From Nocardiopsis chromatogenes YIM 90109 (GTDB taxonomy: Bacteria; Actinomycetota; Actinomycetes; Streptosporangiales; Streptosporangiaceae), in contig NZ_ANBH01000034.1 of assembly GCF_000341185.1 (NCBI RefSeq), positions 53,493 to 104,015 on the forward strand: DNA of 50,523 bases, in the 5' to 3' direction. Below, piece after piece: positions 25,175-32,693 of the stretch. The notes beneath the pieces were generated by a model that saw only the letters and a program-made list of their open reading frames with translations, had not been told where the DNA came from and did not search any database. Every line of letters begins with the position of its first letter. The first letter of the stretch is position 1. The translations under genes and the position numbers were made by a program.

Positions 25175-25528
25175 TCAGCCGGTGCGGTCGGAGTGGCCGA
25201 GCGCGCGGCCGGGCGCGACACGGTCCCGGACGAGCTTCTTCAGGTCGGCGGCGTCGGTGAAGGCCGCGTCGCTGGTGCGCGACCAGATCACCTCGCCGTC
25301 CAGGCGCACGTCGAACACGCCGCCGCTGCCGGGGACGAGCGCCACCTCGCCCAGATCGGCCTCGAAGGTCGTCAGCAGCTCCTGCGCCATCCACGAGGCG
25401 CGGGGCAGCCAGCGGCACCGGGTGCAGTACTCGATCTCCAGCCGGGGGCGCGCGACGGGCGCGTCCTGCCCGGTGTTCTCTCGTTCGGACCCCCCGCCAG
25501 TATGGCGGGGCGGCCCGGGGGCGGTCAC
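25175..25528 (-). CDS. SelT/SelW/SelH (Rdx) family protein
   Basis: 117 residues. After a Gly/Pro-rich N-terminal 28 residues comes the Rdx core: LEIEYCTRCRWLPRASWMAQELLTTF, with CTRC replacing the CxxU of selenoproteins, then GEVALVPGSGGVFDVRLDGEVIWSR and DLKKLVRDRV. These thioredoxin-like proteins are thought to act in thiol redox chemistry. The GTG start overlaps the preceding stop by 4 bases (GTGA), so it is translationally coupled to the 25525 gene. Confidence 0.88.
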   Translation of the reverse strand: MTAPGPPRHTGGGSERENTGQDAPVARPRLEIEYCTRCRWLPRASWMAQELLTTFEADLGEVALVPGSGGVFDVRLDGEVIWSRTSDAAFTDAADLKKLVRDRVAPGRALGHSDRTG

Positions 25529-26637
25529 TCCCGGGGGTCCTCCGAACCCGTGAAGGGGCTGGGCAGGGGCGTCCCGTTGGGGGCGAGGGGCAGCCCCTCG
25601 GGAGGACGGGGCCAGGCGGCCGGTCGGCGCGGGGCCGGAACGGCCGGTACCCGGGACGGGGAGGCGGCGGGCGGCGCCGCGGCACGGCGGTCCGGCGCGC
25701 GCGGGGCGGGAGCGCGGTGGCGGGCGGCCTGTGCGGAGGACGCGGCGGAGGGGAGCGTGTGGGCCCGCGAGCGGCAGAACGGGCAGACCTCACGGTCCAC
25801 CGGCTGGCCGCACCAGCGGCAGCGCACCGTGCGCAGGGCGCCCAGCGCGCGGGCCAGGGCACGCGGTCCGCTCTCGAAGGCGGCGAACTCGGTGTAGCGG
25901 CTCGTCCCCCAGAACAGCGCCCCCAGCGGCTGGGAGGGCACCACGTGCGCCGTCGCGGTGCGCAGCGCGGGCATCAGGTCGTCGTCGAAGGCGGGGGAGC
26001 CCGCGGTGCCGGAGCAGGCCGACACCTGGAGCGGGGTGTCCGGAGGCGAGGGGAGCGCGGGAAGCGACTCGCCCAGCTCCCCGTGGGGAATCCTCAGGAC
26101 CTCGCCCCCGGGGCAGCTCAGGGCCAGGAACGCGCTCCGGGGGAGGTAGGAGGCCGCGCGGAGCGCGGTGGACGTCGGCAGCGCGCTCAACCCCGCGACA
26201 CTGTGCAGGCACGCCCCGGCGAGCATGTGCCGGGGAAGCTCTCCGGCCGCTGCGGCGACGGTGCCCGGCGGATGGAACGGGGCGAGCCCGGCCAGGCGGT
26301 CGGCCAGCACGGAGAGCGCGAGCGGGGAGAGGGGCAGCGGGATCCCCGCGATCTCGTCGCTCAGTGTCCGGGAACGCGCGTGGACGAGCGCGTACCGGGC
26401 CGCGTGGGGCCGCCAGGCGGGGTAGAGGGCGACGATCGCCCGTCCCGCCCGTGCCTCTTCGACGGCGAACTCGATGAACCGCCCGGACCGCTCGGAGTGG
26501 GAGCGCCCCCGAAGGGCGAAGCGCCGGGCCCGTCCGCCGTCGGTGCGGCCGGTGGCGGGCGCGTCCGCGAGTAGCGCGACGGTGCAGGCCCGCGCGGCGG
26601 GCGCGGCCGGGTGAGGGGCCGGACGGGGCAGCGTCAC
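25525..26637 (-). CDS. Paralogue of the first tad-cluster gene, zinc ribbon and Pro-rich tail
   Basis: 370 residues, the same architecture as the 19016-20155 product. The N-terminal domain has TVALLADAPATG, GRFIEFAVEEARAGRAIVALYPAW and PLPLSPLALSVLADRLAGLAPF. A LPRSAFLAL segment, QPLGALFWGTSRYTEF, a CRWC...CPFC ribbon and a Pro/Ala-rich tail follow. The GTG at 26637 has GGGAG 7 bases upstream and lies just before the homologous start. It heads an operon with the SelW-like and HprK-like genes. Function unknown. Confidence 0.75.
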   Translation of the reverse strand: MTLPRPAPHPAAPAARACTVALLADAPATGRTDGGRARRFALRGRSHSERSGRFIEFAVEEARAGRAIVALYPAWRPHAARYALVHARSRTLSDEIAGIPLPLSPLALSVLADRLAGLAPFHPPGTVAAAAGELPRHMLAGACLHSVAGLSALPTSTALRAASYLPRSAFLALSCPGGEVLRIPHGELGESLPALPSPPDTPLQVSACSGTAGSPAFDDDLMPALRTATAHVVPSQPLGALFWGTSRYTEFAAFESGPRALARALGALRTVRCRWCGQPVDREVCPFCRSRAHTLPSAASSAQAARHRAPAPRAPDRRAAAPPAASPSRVPAVPAPRRPAAWPRPPEGLPLAPNGTPLPSPFTGSEDPRE

Positions 26638-26819
26638 CGGCGGACTCCCAGAGGTCGTGTCGACGTTCGCGGGGAGCGGGCCCACGTGCCCGAATGGTAA
26701 CCGAGCCGGGCCCGGCGCACCCGGTCCGCTTCCGGCCCGGGGAAGGAGGGGAGGGATCGCCCGGAGCGGGGTACGCACACCCGGGCCCGTCGGCGTCCGT
26801 CCGGCCCCCGCGGCACAGC

Positions 26820-26859
26820 GAAGGGCCCCGGCCATCGTCTCCGATGACCGGGGCCCTTT
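26820..26859. terminator. Hairpin terminator downstream of tRNA-His
   Basis: AAGGGCCCCGG (26821-26831) pairs exactly with CCGGGGCCCTT (26848-26858). A second inner stem CATCG/CGATG caps the loop. It lies 5 bases beyond the 3' end of tRNA-His on the minus strand. Confidence 0.75.
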
Positions 26860-26863
26860 CACC

Positions 26864-26939
26864 TGGGGTGAGTGAGGGGACTTGAACCCCCGACTTCTTG
26901 GACCACAACCAAGTGCTCTGCCAACTGAGCTACACCCAC
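26864..26939 (-). tRNA. tRNA-His (GTG anticodon)
   Basis: On the minus strand the acceptor stem GTGGGTG pairs with CACTCAC. The D arm GCTC...GAGC, the anticodon stem CTTGG/CCAAG with loop TTGTGGT (anticodon GTG) and the T arm GGGGG-TTCAAGT-CCCC are all present. The discriminator is C73 and the CCA end is encoded. A G lies at -1 (26940), opposite C73, as expected for tRNA-His. Confidence 0.96.
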
Positions 26940-27018
26940 CATGGGTGCGGGTTCCGCCGGTTCGACCGGCTCTCCGCCCGCACAGGTAGAGTCTAGCGGA
27001 CTCCGGCGGGTGCTTCGG

Positions 27019-27663
27019 TCATTTGTCCCGGCCGCCCTCGGAGTCCGACTCCTGCCGCAGTCCCGTCCCGCCGCCGGCGATCTCGGCGGACAGCGACCGG
27101 ACCGTGGCGGTGTCCGGTCCCGGCGGGGCGACGAACGCGGCCGCGCGGTAGTAGCGCAGCTCCTGGATGCTCTCGGTGATGTCGGCGAGCGCCCGGTGGC
27201 CGCCGTGCTTCTCCGGGCTGTTGAAGTACACCCGCGGGTACCAGCGCCGCAGCAGCTCCTTGATGCTCGACACGTCCACCATGCGGTAGTGCAGGAAGCC
27301 GTCGATGCGGGGCATGTCCCGGGAGATGAACAGCCGGTCGGTGGCGATCGAGTTGCCGCACAGCGGCGCCTTCTTCGGCTCGGGCACGAACCGCTTGATG
27401 TACTCCAGGACCCGGTCCTCGGCCTCCTGGAGCGTCACACCGTTGTCGAGCTCGTCGATGAGCCCGGAGTCGGTGTGCATCTTGGTGACGAAGTCCCCCA
27501 TGTGCTCGAGTGCCGACTGCGGAGGCTTGACGACGATATCGATGCCCTCGTCGAGCACGTTGAGCTGCCCGTCCGTCACGATGCACGCGACTTCGATCAG
27601 CGCGTCGTGCTCAAGGTCGAGTCCTGTCATCTCGCAGTCGATCCACACCAGGGAGTCATTCAT
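27019..27663 (-). CDS. orn: Oligoribonuclease
   Basis: 214 residues, the usual length. The DEDDh exonuclease residues are visible: D and E in WIDCEMTGLD, D in NSIATDRLFI, and H and D in HRALADITES. It degrades 2-5 nucleotide RNAs (and pGpG from c-di-GMP turnover in bacteria that use it) in the cytoplasm. The C-terminus has a short acidic extension. A TAAGCT box lies exactly 7 bases before the ATG, with no ribosome site, suggesting leaderless transcription. Confidence 0.96.
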   Translation of the reverse strand: MNDSLVWIDCEMTGLDLEHDALIEVACIVTDGQLNVLDEGIDIVVKPPQSALEHMGDFVTKMHTDSGLIDELDNGVTLQEAEDRVLEYIKRFVPEPKKAPLCGNSIATDRLFISRDMPRIDGFLHYRMVDVSSIKELLRRWYPRVYFNSPEKHGGHRALADITESIQELRYYRAAAFVAPPGPDTATVRSLSAEIAGGGTGLRQESDSEGGRDK

Positions 27664-27670
27664 ACCGGAC

Positions 27671-27676
27671 AGCTTA
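27671..27676 (-). promoter_or_regulatory. Candidate leaderless -10 for orn
   Basis: TAAGCT on the minus strand with 7 bases to the ATG at 27663. Fits the TANNNT-N7-ATG pattern of actinobacterial leaderless promoters; no clear -35. Confidence 0.5.
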
Positions 27677-27737
27677 GGCCCATACGCGACGTGCGGTTTT
27701 ACAGCGGCGTCTCGTGCGTGCCCGCGGTCGGGCGGCG

Positions 27738-27776
27738 AAAAAGGGAGGGCCGGTCCCTTCCAGGACCGGCCCTCCC
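27738..27776 (-). terminator. Intrinsic terminator of the DUF2510 gene
   Basis: On the minus strand a perfect 14-bp stem (GGGAGGGCCGGTCC and its complement, 6-base loop) is followed by TTTTT. It lies 65 bases after the stop of the 27841 gene and is the only hairpin with a T-tract that I noted in the window. Confidence 0.85.
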
Positions 27777-27840
27777 CTCGGGCGGTACCGCCTCCCCGGC
27801 ACGTCCCGCGCCCCTTCGGGCACCGGACGTCAGGCGGGGA

Positions 27841-29799
27841 TCAGACGCCGAACAGCAGCCACACCACGTCGACCGTCCCCGACAGCTGCAGGGCGACGCC
27901 CGCGACGACGAGGATCAGCAGCAGCACGACGAGGACCGTGCCGCAGCCGAAGCAGCCGCAGCCGCCCTTCTTCTTCTCCTTCTTGCGCCTGCCGCCCCGG
28001 CCCTGGGGGGCCTGGGGCGCGCCGCCGCCCGCGGGCCCCGGCGGGTGCCCATAGGGTGCCGGGGGGCCGCCGTAGGGGTTCGCCGGGTCCGGCGGCATCG
28101 GGCCGGGGCCGGGTCCGGGGCCCTGCGCGTGCGGGGGCGCCATCGGGCCGCCGGGACCCGCGTGCGGCGGGGGCGCGTCGGGACCGGGACCCCACCCCGG
28201 CGGCGGGCCGGGCGGGCCCGGATGGGGCGGATGGGGCCCGGAGGCGCCGGGGTAGGGGTGCTGTGGTCCGGAGGGCGGGCGTCCCTGGTCGGGGCCGGGG
28301 CCCATCGGGGCGCCCGGGTACGGCGGTGGCCCCTGGCCCGGTCCGCCGGGCATGCCGGGACCGCCGGGGCCACCGGGGGCGCCCATCGGCCCACCGGGTC
28401 CGGGGTACGGCGGCGGGGGCTGGTCGGGCCCGCCGGGTGCGCCCATGGGGGCGCCGGGGTAGGGGTGCTGCGGTCCGGAGGGCGGGCGTCCCTGGTCGGG
28501 GCCGGGGCCCATCGGGGCGCCCAGGTACGGCGGCGGCTGGTGTCCGGCGCCGGGCTGGGGCCCCGACGGGGGCATGCCCGGGTCGGGGGTGCCGGGGCCG
28601 CCCATCGGTCCGCCGGGGCCGGGGTAGGGCTGCTGAGGGCCGGACGGCGGACGGCCCGGTTCGGCCGCGGCCGCCGCGCCGGGGTAGGCTCCGCTCGGCC
28701 CGCCGTAGGGCTCCCCGTAGTGCTCGCCGGGGGCGCCGGGAGCCCCGGGCGTCCCGTCCGGGGCCGGGTTCCGGGCGGCCTCCTGCGCCTGCTCGGCGAG
28801 GCGTTTCCGCTCCTCCTCCTGGCGCTTGGCCTCCGCCTCCTGCCTCTTGCGGTTCTCCTCCTCGGCCTTCTGCCGGGCCTCCTCGCGCTGCTGCCTGCGC
28901 TCCTCGGCGATCTCGGAGAGGCCCTCCTTGAGGTCGCCGAAGAAGCGGTTGAAACCGCCGCGCTTCTCATCGCCCTCGTCGACCCCGCCGGACTCGGCCA
29001 GCGCCGGATCGTCGGGGTTGAAGACCGCCGTGCGGGGCGCTTCGGCCTCGCCGGGCTGGAACACCGCCGTCCGCGGCCCCGAGACCTGGTCCGACAGGTC
29101 GTCGGTGCGGTCGGGGAGGTCGCCGGTGAGGTCGCTCGTGCGCTCGGTGTCCCCCGCGGACGGGTCGACCCGCATGGTGGAGTCGATCGGCTGGTCCTGC
29201 CCCGGGGAGGAATGCGAGGCGGTGTAGGAGGCGGCTTGGGCGGGGTCGATGCGCATGGTGGACCCGCCCAGGTCTGCCGTGGGTTCCTCGTTGTCCTGGG
29301 GCGGGGGTGGGGGTGTGTTGTGTGAGGCGGTGTAGGAGGCGGCTTGGGCGGGGTCGATGCGCATGGTGGACCCGCCCAGGTCCGCTGTGGGTTCCTCGTC
29401 GTTCTGGGGCGGGGGTGGGGGCGTGTTGTGCGAGGCGGTGTAGGACGCCGCTGCCGCCGGATCGATGCGCATCGTCGACGGCTCGTCCCCGATGGCGCCG
29501 CCCGTGTCGAAGCCGCCCCCGGTCGGGATGGTCGACTCGCCCGGCGCAGGGGTGAACGAGGAGCTCTGGGAGGTCGGGATCGTCGCCTCGTCCGGCGCCG
29601 GGCCCCGGCCCCCGCCCAGGTCGGCGGTCGGTTCCTCGTCTTCGTTCGCGGAGCCCGCGGCCGCACCCCCCGACGCGTCCGGCCGCAGATCCGCCAGGTT
29701 GCGGACGTGCTGCGTCCACTCCTGACCGTTCCACCACCGGAGCCGGCCGTCACCGCCGTGCGGGTCCTGGTACCAGCCTGGCTCGATCGATCCACCCAT
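27841..29799 (-). CDS. DUF2510 protein with repeats, coiled coil, Pro/Gly-rich region and C-terminal membrane helix
   Basis: 652 residues. DUF2510 lies at about 5-45 (EPGWYQDPHGGDGRLRWWNGQEWTQHV). There is a repeat region (STMRIDPAQAASYTASHNT, period 36 residues), TAVF motifs, a charged helix at about 275-345 (Glu/Arg/Gln-rich, coiled-coil-like) and a long Pro/Gly-rich stretch (about 350-595). A Lys-rich patch, Cys-rich GGCGCFGCG and one hydrophobic segment follow near the end. It is probably a tail-anchored membrane protein. DUF2510 is common in actinobacterial membrane proteins of unknown role. TAGTCT lies 7 bases before the ATG. Confidence 0.82.
   Translation of the reverse strand: MGGSIEPGWYQDPHGGDGRLRWWNGQEWTQHVRNLADLRPDASGGAAAGSANEDEEPTADLGGGRGPAPDEATIPTSQSSSFTPAPGESTIPTGGGFDTGGAIGDEPSTMRIDPAAAASYTASHNTPPPPPQNDEEPTADLGGSTMRIDPAQAASYTASHNTPPPPPQDNEEPTADLGGSTMRIDPAQAASYTASHSSPGQDQPIDSTMRVDPSAGDTERTSDLTGDLPDRTDDLSDQVSGPRTAVFQPGEAEAPRTAVFNPDDPALAESGGVDEGDEKRGGFNRFFGDLKEGLSEIAEERRQQREEARQKAEEENRKRQEAEAKRQEEERKRLAEQAQEAARNPAPDGTPGAPGAPGEHYGEPYGGPSGAYPGAAAAAEPGRPPSGPQQPYPGPGGPMGGPGTPDPGMPPSGPQPGAGHQPPPYLGAPMGPGPDQGRPPSGPQHPYPGAPMGAPGGPDQPPPPYPGPGGPMGAPGGPGGPGMPGGPGQGPPPYPGAPMGPGPDQGRPPSGPQHPYPGASGPHPPHPGPPGPPPGWGPGPDAPPPHAGPGGPMAPPHAQGPGPGPGPMPPDPANPYGGPPAPYGHPPGPAGGGAPQAPQGRGGRRKKEKKKGGCGCFGCGTVLVVLLLILVVAGVALQLSGTVDVVWLLFGV
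29215..29475 (-). repeat. 108-bp tandem repeat inside the DUF2510 gene
   Basis: Units begin at 29215, 29323 and 29431 with the same cgaggcggtgtagga-type sequence, a period of exactly 108 bases (36 codons). The third unit is partial and more diverged. The encoded unit is EEPTADLGGSTMRIDPAQAA continuing SYTASHNTPPPPPQ. Confidence 0.85.
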
Positions 29800-29806
29800 G
29801 GCCGAC

Positions 29807-29812
29807 AGACTA
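29807..29812 (-). promoter_or_regulatory. Candidate leaderless -10 for the DUF2510 gene
   Basis: TAGTCT on the minus strand with exactly 7 bases to the ATG at 29799. No Shine-Dalgarno sequence is present. Confidence 0.45.
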
Positions 29813-29859
29813 AGGGGTACGGCGACCTTGCAGGTCCCCGCCGGTGGCCTCCCGGGGAC

Positions 29860-30546
29860 TCAGCGGCCGAGCGCGTACGACTCGGAGAGCGCCCCCTGGG
29901 CGGCCTCCGGGTGCGCCGTCCCTTCCTGTCCCTCCTGCAGCGGCGCCGGGCGCCCGCGCGGGCCGGACAGGCGCGCCCTGGGGCGCTCCCGGGCGGCGTC
30001 CAGGAGGCGGTGGACGTCGATCGCGCCGGGGCCGTGCTCGGCCGACCCCGGCACCTGCGATGCGCCGAAGTGGCCCGAGCGCCCCCAGGCCCGCTCCGCG
30101 GCCGGGTCGCGCACCGGCGTCGCGAACGGCGGCGGGGGACCGGGCGGCCACGCGCGCGCGACCTCCCAGACCGCCAGCCACCTGAGGATCGCCTCGACCC
30201 CGGTCAGCGGCCCGTCGGTGAACGGCTCCTGCGCGCGGCCCACCACGGCGACGATGACGCACGTGCGCCCTTCGTGCGCGTGGTCGGTCCCGTCCCCGGG
30301 CAGTTCGCCGCTGGCCGGGGCGGTGGCCGGGAGGAGCTGAACGGTCTCGCCGGTGAGGGGGTTCCACACCAGGTGCGCGGTGCGTCCCTCGGAGTCAAGG
30401 CGCTCGGCGGTCGCGCGCGCGGTGAGCGCCGCCGGATCCGACTCCGTGGTCCGCCATACCGCCCGGGGCGCGCCCCCGTGGAAAGGCCCCTCCGGGGTGA
30501 AGGAGCACTCCACCCTCCCTGCGCCCGGCATCCATGCGTCGGCCAC
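29860..30546 (-). CDS. Conserved hypothetical, amidase-like but lacking a key His
   Basis: 228 residues. Sequence such as WMPGAGR, AVWRTTESDPAAL, AHLVWNPLTGETVQLLPATA, EGRTCVIVAVVG and PLTGVEAILRWLAVWEV...WPPGPP recalls an actinobacterial family related to N-acetylmuramoyl-L-alanine amidases (from memory). In that family the first motif usually reads HTTES, with His as a zinc ligand; here it is RTTES, so activity is doubtful. There is no signal peptide. The GTG at 30546 has GGAGG 9 bases upstream. An uncharacterised tail of about 60 residues ends the protein. Confidence 0.6.
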   Translation of the reverse strand: MADAWMPGAGRVECSFTPEGPFHGGAPRAVWRTTESDPAALTARATAERLDSEGRTAHLVWNPLTGETVQLLPATAPASGELPGDGTDHAHEGRTCVIVAVVGRAQEPFTDGPLTGVEAILRWLAVWEVARAWPPGPPPPFATPVRDPAAERAWGRSGHFGASQVPGSAEHGPGAIDVHRLLDAARERPRARLSGPRGRPAPLQEGQEGTAHPEAAQGALSESYALGR

Positions 30547-30679
30547 GGCCGCCACCCTCCGTCGCACAGCACAACCACTCTTCTGAGTACGCGAGGCGGG
30601 GCGATTAGTCCATAGGTCCCGGTGGGTGGGGAACAGGGATGTATCGGTCACGGGCACCGGGTTTCGGTCCGAATATCCG

Positions 30680-30713
30680 GACCGCCCATGGCCGAATCCG
30701 GCCACGGGCGGTC
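30680..30713 (-). terminator. Hairpin downstream of the 30747 gene
   Basis: GACCGCCCATGGCC and GGCCACGGGCGGTC form a 14-bp stem with one G-T pair, loop about 6 bases, placed just beyond the stop of the minus-strand VWA gene. Confidence 0.6.
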
Positions 30714-30746
30714 ACGGGTGCCGGGGACCGGCGTCGCGGTCCGGGA

Positions 30747-32531
30747 TCAGGTGCCCTCCTGCCCCTGCTGGTTCTCCAGGCGCTGGGAGAAGGCCTGCAG
30801 GAAGATGTCGCCGATCTCGGCGGGGTTCTCCGTCTTGTAGGCCTCGCCGCCGGTCAGCTCGGCCACCTTCCGCATCGGCTCCAGGTCGATGCCGGGGCCG
30901 AAGGCGATGGTGAACACCGGGATCGGGTGGTGGGGGTTGGACTCCTCCTCGATGGTGGAGGCCAGCTCCTTGAGCGAGACCCCGTCCGGGTCGTCGTTGT
31001 TGCCGTCGGTCAGCATCAGGATCGCGTTGACCTTGTCGGACTTGTAGGAGGCGGCCATCTCCCGGTAGGCGGCCAGGTAGGTGTCGTACAGCCCGGTGTT
31101 CCCGTCGGGCACCGGCTCCAGCCCCGCCAGCTCGGCGGCGACGTCCTGGCGGTGGGTGGCGGTCTCGGTGCCCTCGCCCGCCAGCTCTTCGACCGGCAGC
31201 AGCTCGCGGTGGTCCTGGTCGCCGTCGAGGGTGGTGGAGAACTCCCACAGCCCCAGCTCGGTGCGGTCGTTGAACAGCGACAGCCCCTGGTCGGCGGCGG
31301 CCGTGGTGACCTGCATCCGGCTCATCCCGGTGCCGGGGACCTCCTCCAGCATCGACCCGGACACGTCCACGATGGTCAGCAGCCGCGTCCCGAGCTTGAA
31401 CTGGTTCCAGGCCTGGGTCAGCCGCTCCACCGTCTCGTTGTTGGGTGTGGGCAGGTTCTCGGGGATGTCGGCCTGGAACCCCTGTTCGTCGGGGAGCGCC
31501 TCGGAGTCGGCCTTCCCGTCCGCCGTGCGGAAGCCCTCCCGCTGGAAGCGCTTCTGGGCCGCGTCCTCCTCCAGGGCGCCGCGGAACACCTGGGCGGCGC
31601 GCGTGGTCAGCGGGTCGTCGGTGCGGGTGACGTACGGGTAGTCGAGGCTGTAGGAGCCGCTGTCGGGGTAGCGCACGCGCGCGGGGGCGTCGGAGTGGTC
31701 CTGGTTGTAGCGGGCGGCGGCCTGTTCGGACAGGACCAGGACGGGGGAGGCGCCGTCGCCCGCGCTCTGCTCGGCGAACGCTTCGAAGGCGGCCTCTTCG
31801 CTCGGGGTGGCGCCCTCCTGCAGGGCCTGGATGGCCGCCACCAGCTGGGCCTGTCCCTCCTCGTCCCCGCCGCCGACGGCGTCGGAGACCAGGGCGAGCG
31901 TGGCCAGCCCCGAGGAGCTGCGGACCGGGTCCACCAGCCGCACGTCGGTGGCGTCCTCACCTTCGCCGGGGGCGGCGGTGGGCACCAGCGCCTTCCAGGA
32001 GGCGTCCCCGTCGTCCTCCTCGGCGACCTTCTGGGGCTGCGCCAGGACCAGCGGAGACGTGGCCACGGAGGTGCCGGTGTCGTTGACGACGCCGTCCCCG
32101 GAGTTCTCCGTGACGAAGTTGACCCACAGCGAGGAGTCGGGGATCCACACCTGGGATTCGGTGTCGCCCATGGTGGGGCCGCCGCCGGTGATGCCGTAGG
32201 CGACGTCGGCGGAGGCGACCCCGCGCGCGCTGACGCGCACGCACTGGCCGTCCACCGCGTAGTCCTGCTCGTTGAACTCCTGGGCCACCCCTTGCACGGC
32301 GGTGGTGAGCTCGGGGCTCACGGCGACGTCGAGGGTGATGTCCTGCCCGCTGCAGCCGCTCTGGTTGAGGAAGATGTAGGTGCCGGTGAGGCCGACGGCC
32401 AGGATGATGGCCGCGGCGGAGGAGAGCGCGGCGACGGCCCCGCCGCGGCGCCGGCGCCGCCGGCTGCGGCCCTCGGCACCGCGCGGGTCGGCGTCTCCGT
32501 CGTCTGCGTGATTACCGCGGTGGCGTCCCAA
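30747..32531 (-). CDS. Membrane-anchored solute-binding-like/VWA protein
   Basis: 594 residues. A highly basic cytoplasmic N-terminus (RRRRRRGG) is followed by one membrane helix (about 33-53). An extracellular region resembling phosphate/molybdate-type binding proteins follows (ITLDVAVSPELTTAVQGVAQEF, SQVWIPDSSLWVNFV, TSPLVLAQP). A von Willebrand A domain runs from about 383 to the end, with an intact MIDAS: DVSGS at 388-392 and the Asp in LTDG. VWA domains bind protein partners through a metal. The start is a TTG with GAGGA 5 bases upstream. It is paralogous to the next gene upstream (32694-34415), 162 bases away. Confidence 0.85.
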   Translation of the reverse strand: MGRHRGNHADDGDADPRGAEGRSRRRRRRGGAVAALSSAAAIILAVGLTGTYIFLNQSGCSGQDITLDVAVSPELTTAVQGVAQEFNEQDYAVDGQCVRVSARGVASADVAYGITGGGPTMGDTESQVWIPDSSLWVNFVTENSGDGVVNDTGTSVATSPLVLAQPQKVAEEDDGDASWKALVPTAAPGEGEDATDVRLVDPVRSSSGLATLALVSDAVGGGDEEGQAQLVAAIQALQEGATPSEEAAFEAFAEQSAGDGASPVLVLSEQAAARYNQDHSDAPARVRYPDSGSYSLDYPYVTRTDDPLTTRAAQVFRGALEEDAAQKRFQREGFRTADGKADSEALPDEQGFQADIPENLPTPNNETVERLTQAWNQFKLGTRLLTIVDVSGSMLEEVPGTGMSRMQVTTAAADQGLSLFNDRTELGLWEFSTTLDGDQDHRELLPVEELAGEGTETATHRQDVAAELAGLEPVPDGNTGLYDTYLAAYREMAASYKSDKVNAILMLTDGNNDDPDGVSLKELASTIEEESNPHHPIPVFTIAFGPGIDLEPMRKVAELTGGEAYKTENPAEIGDIFLQAFSQRLENQQGQEGT

Positions 32532-32693
32532 GGTGGTCCTCGATGTGGTGTCGGGGGTGGGGTATGGGGGGTTTGTGACGTGTGCCTCGTAAGGTTAGCG
32601 AAGTCCGATTACCGGGTGATGGCTGGTCATGGCCGGAGGGCGAGTTCCGGTCCATCTCGGTGACCCGGTTTCGGTTGTCGGTTCCCGGGAGGC

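Noticed and set aside
26864-26939. tRNA-linked integration of the toxin region
   Set aside because: The only tRNA is 20 kb from the toxin and I found no duplicated tRNA 3' end or integrase gene, so an integrated element is not supported.
26941-29325. 794-residue plus-strand frame opposite orn and the DUF2510 gene
   Set aside because: Arg/Gly/Ala-rich complement of repetitive Pro/Gly codons. Orn motifs on the minus strand are unambiguous.
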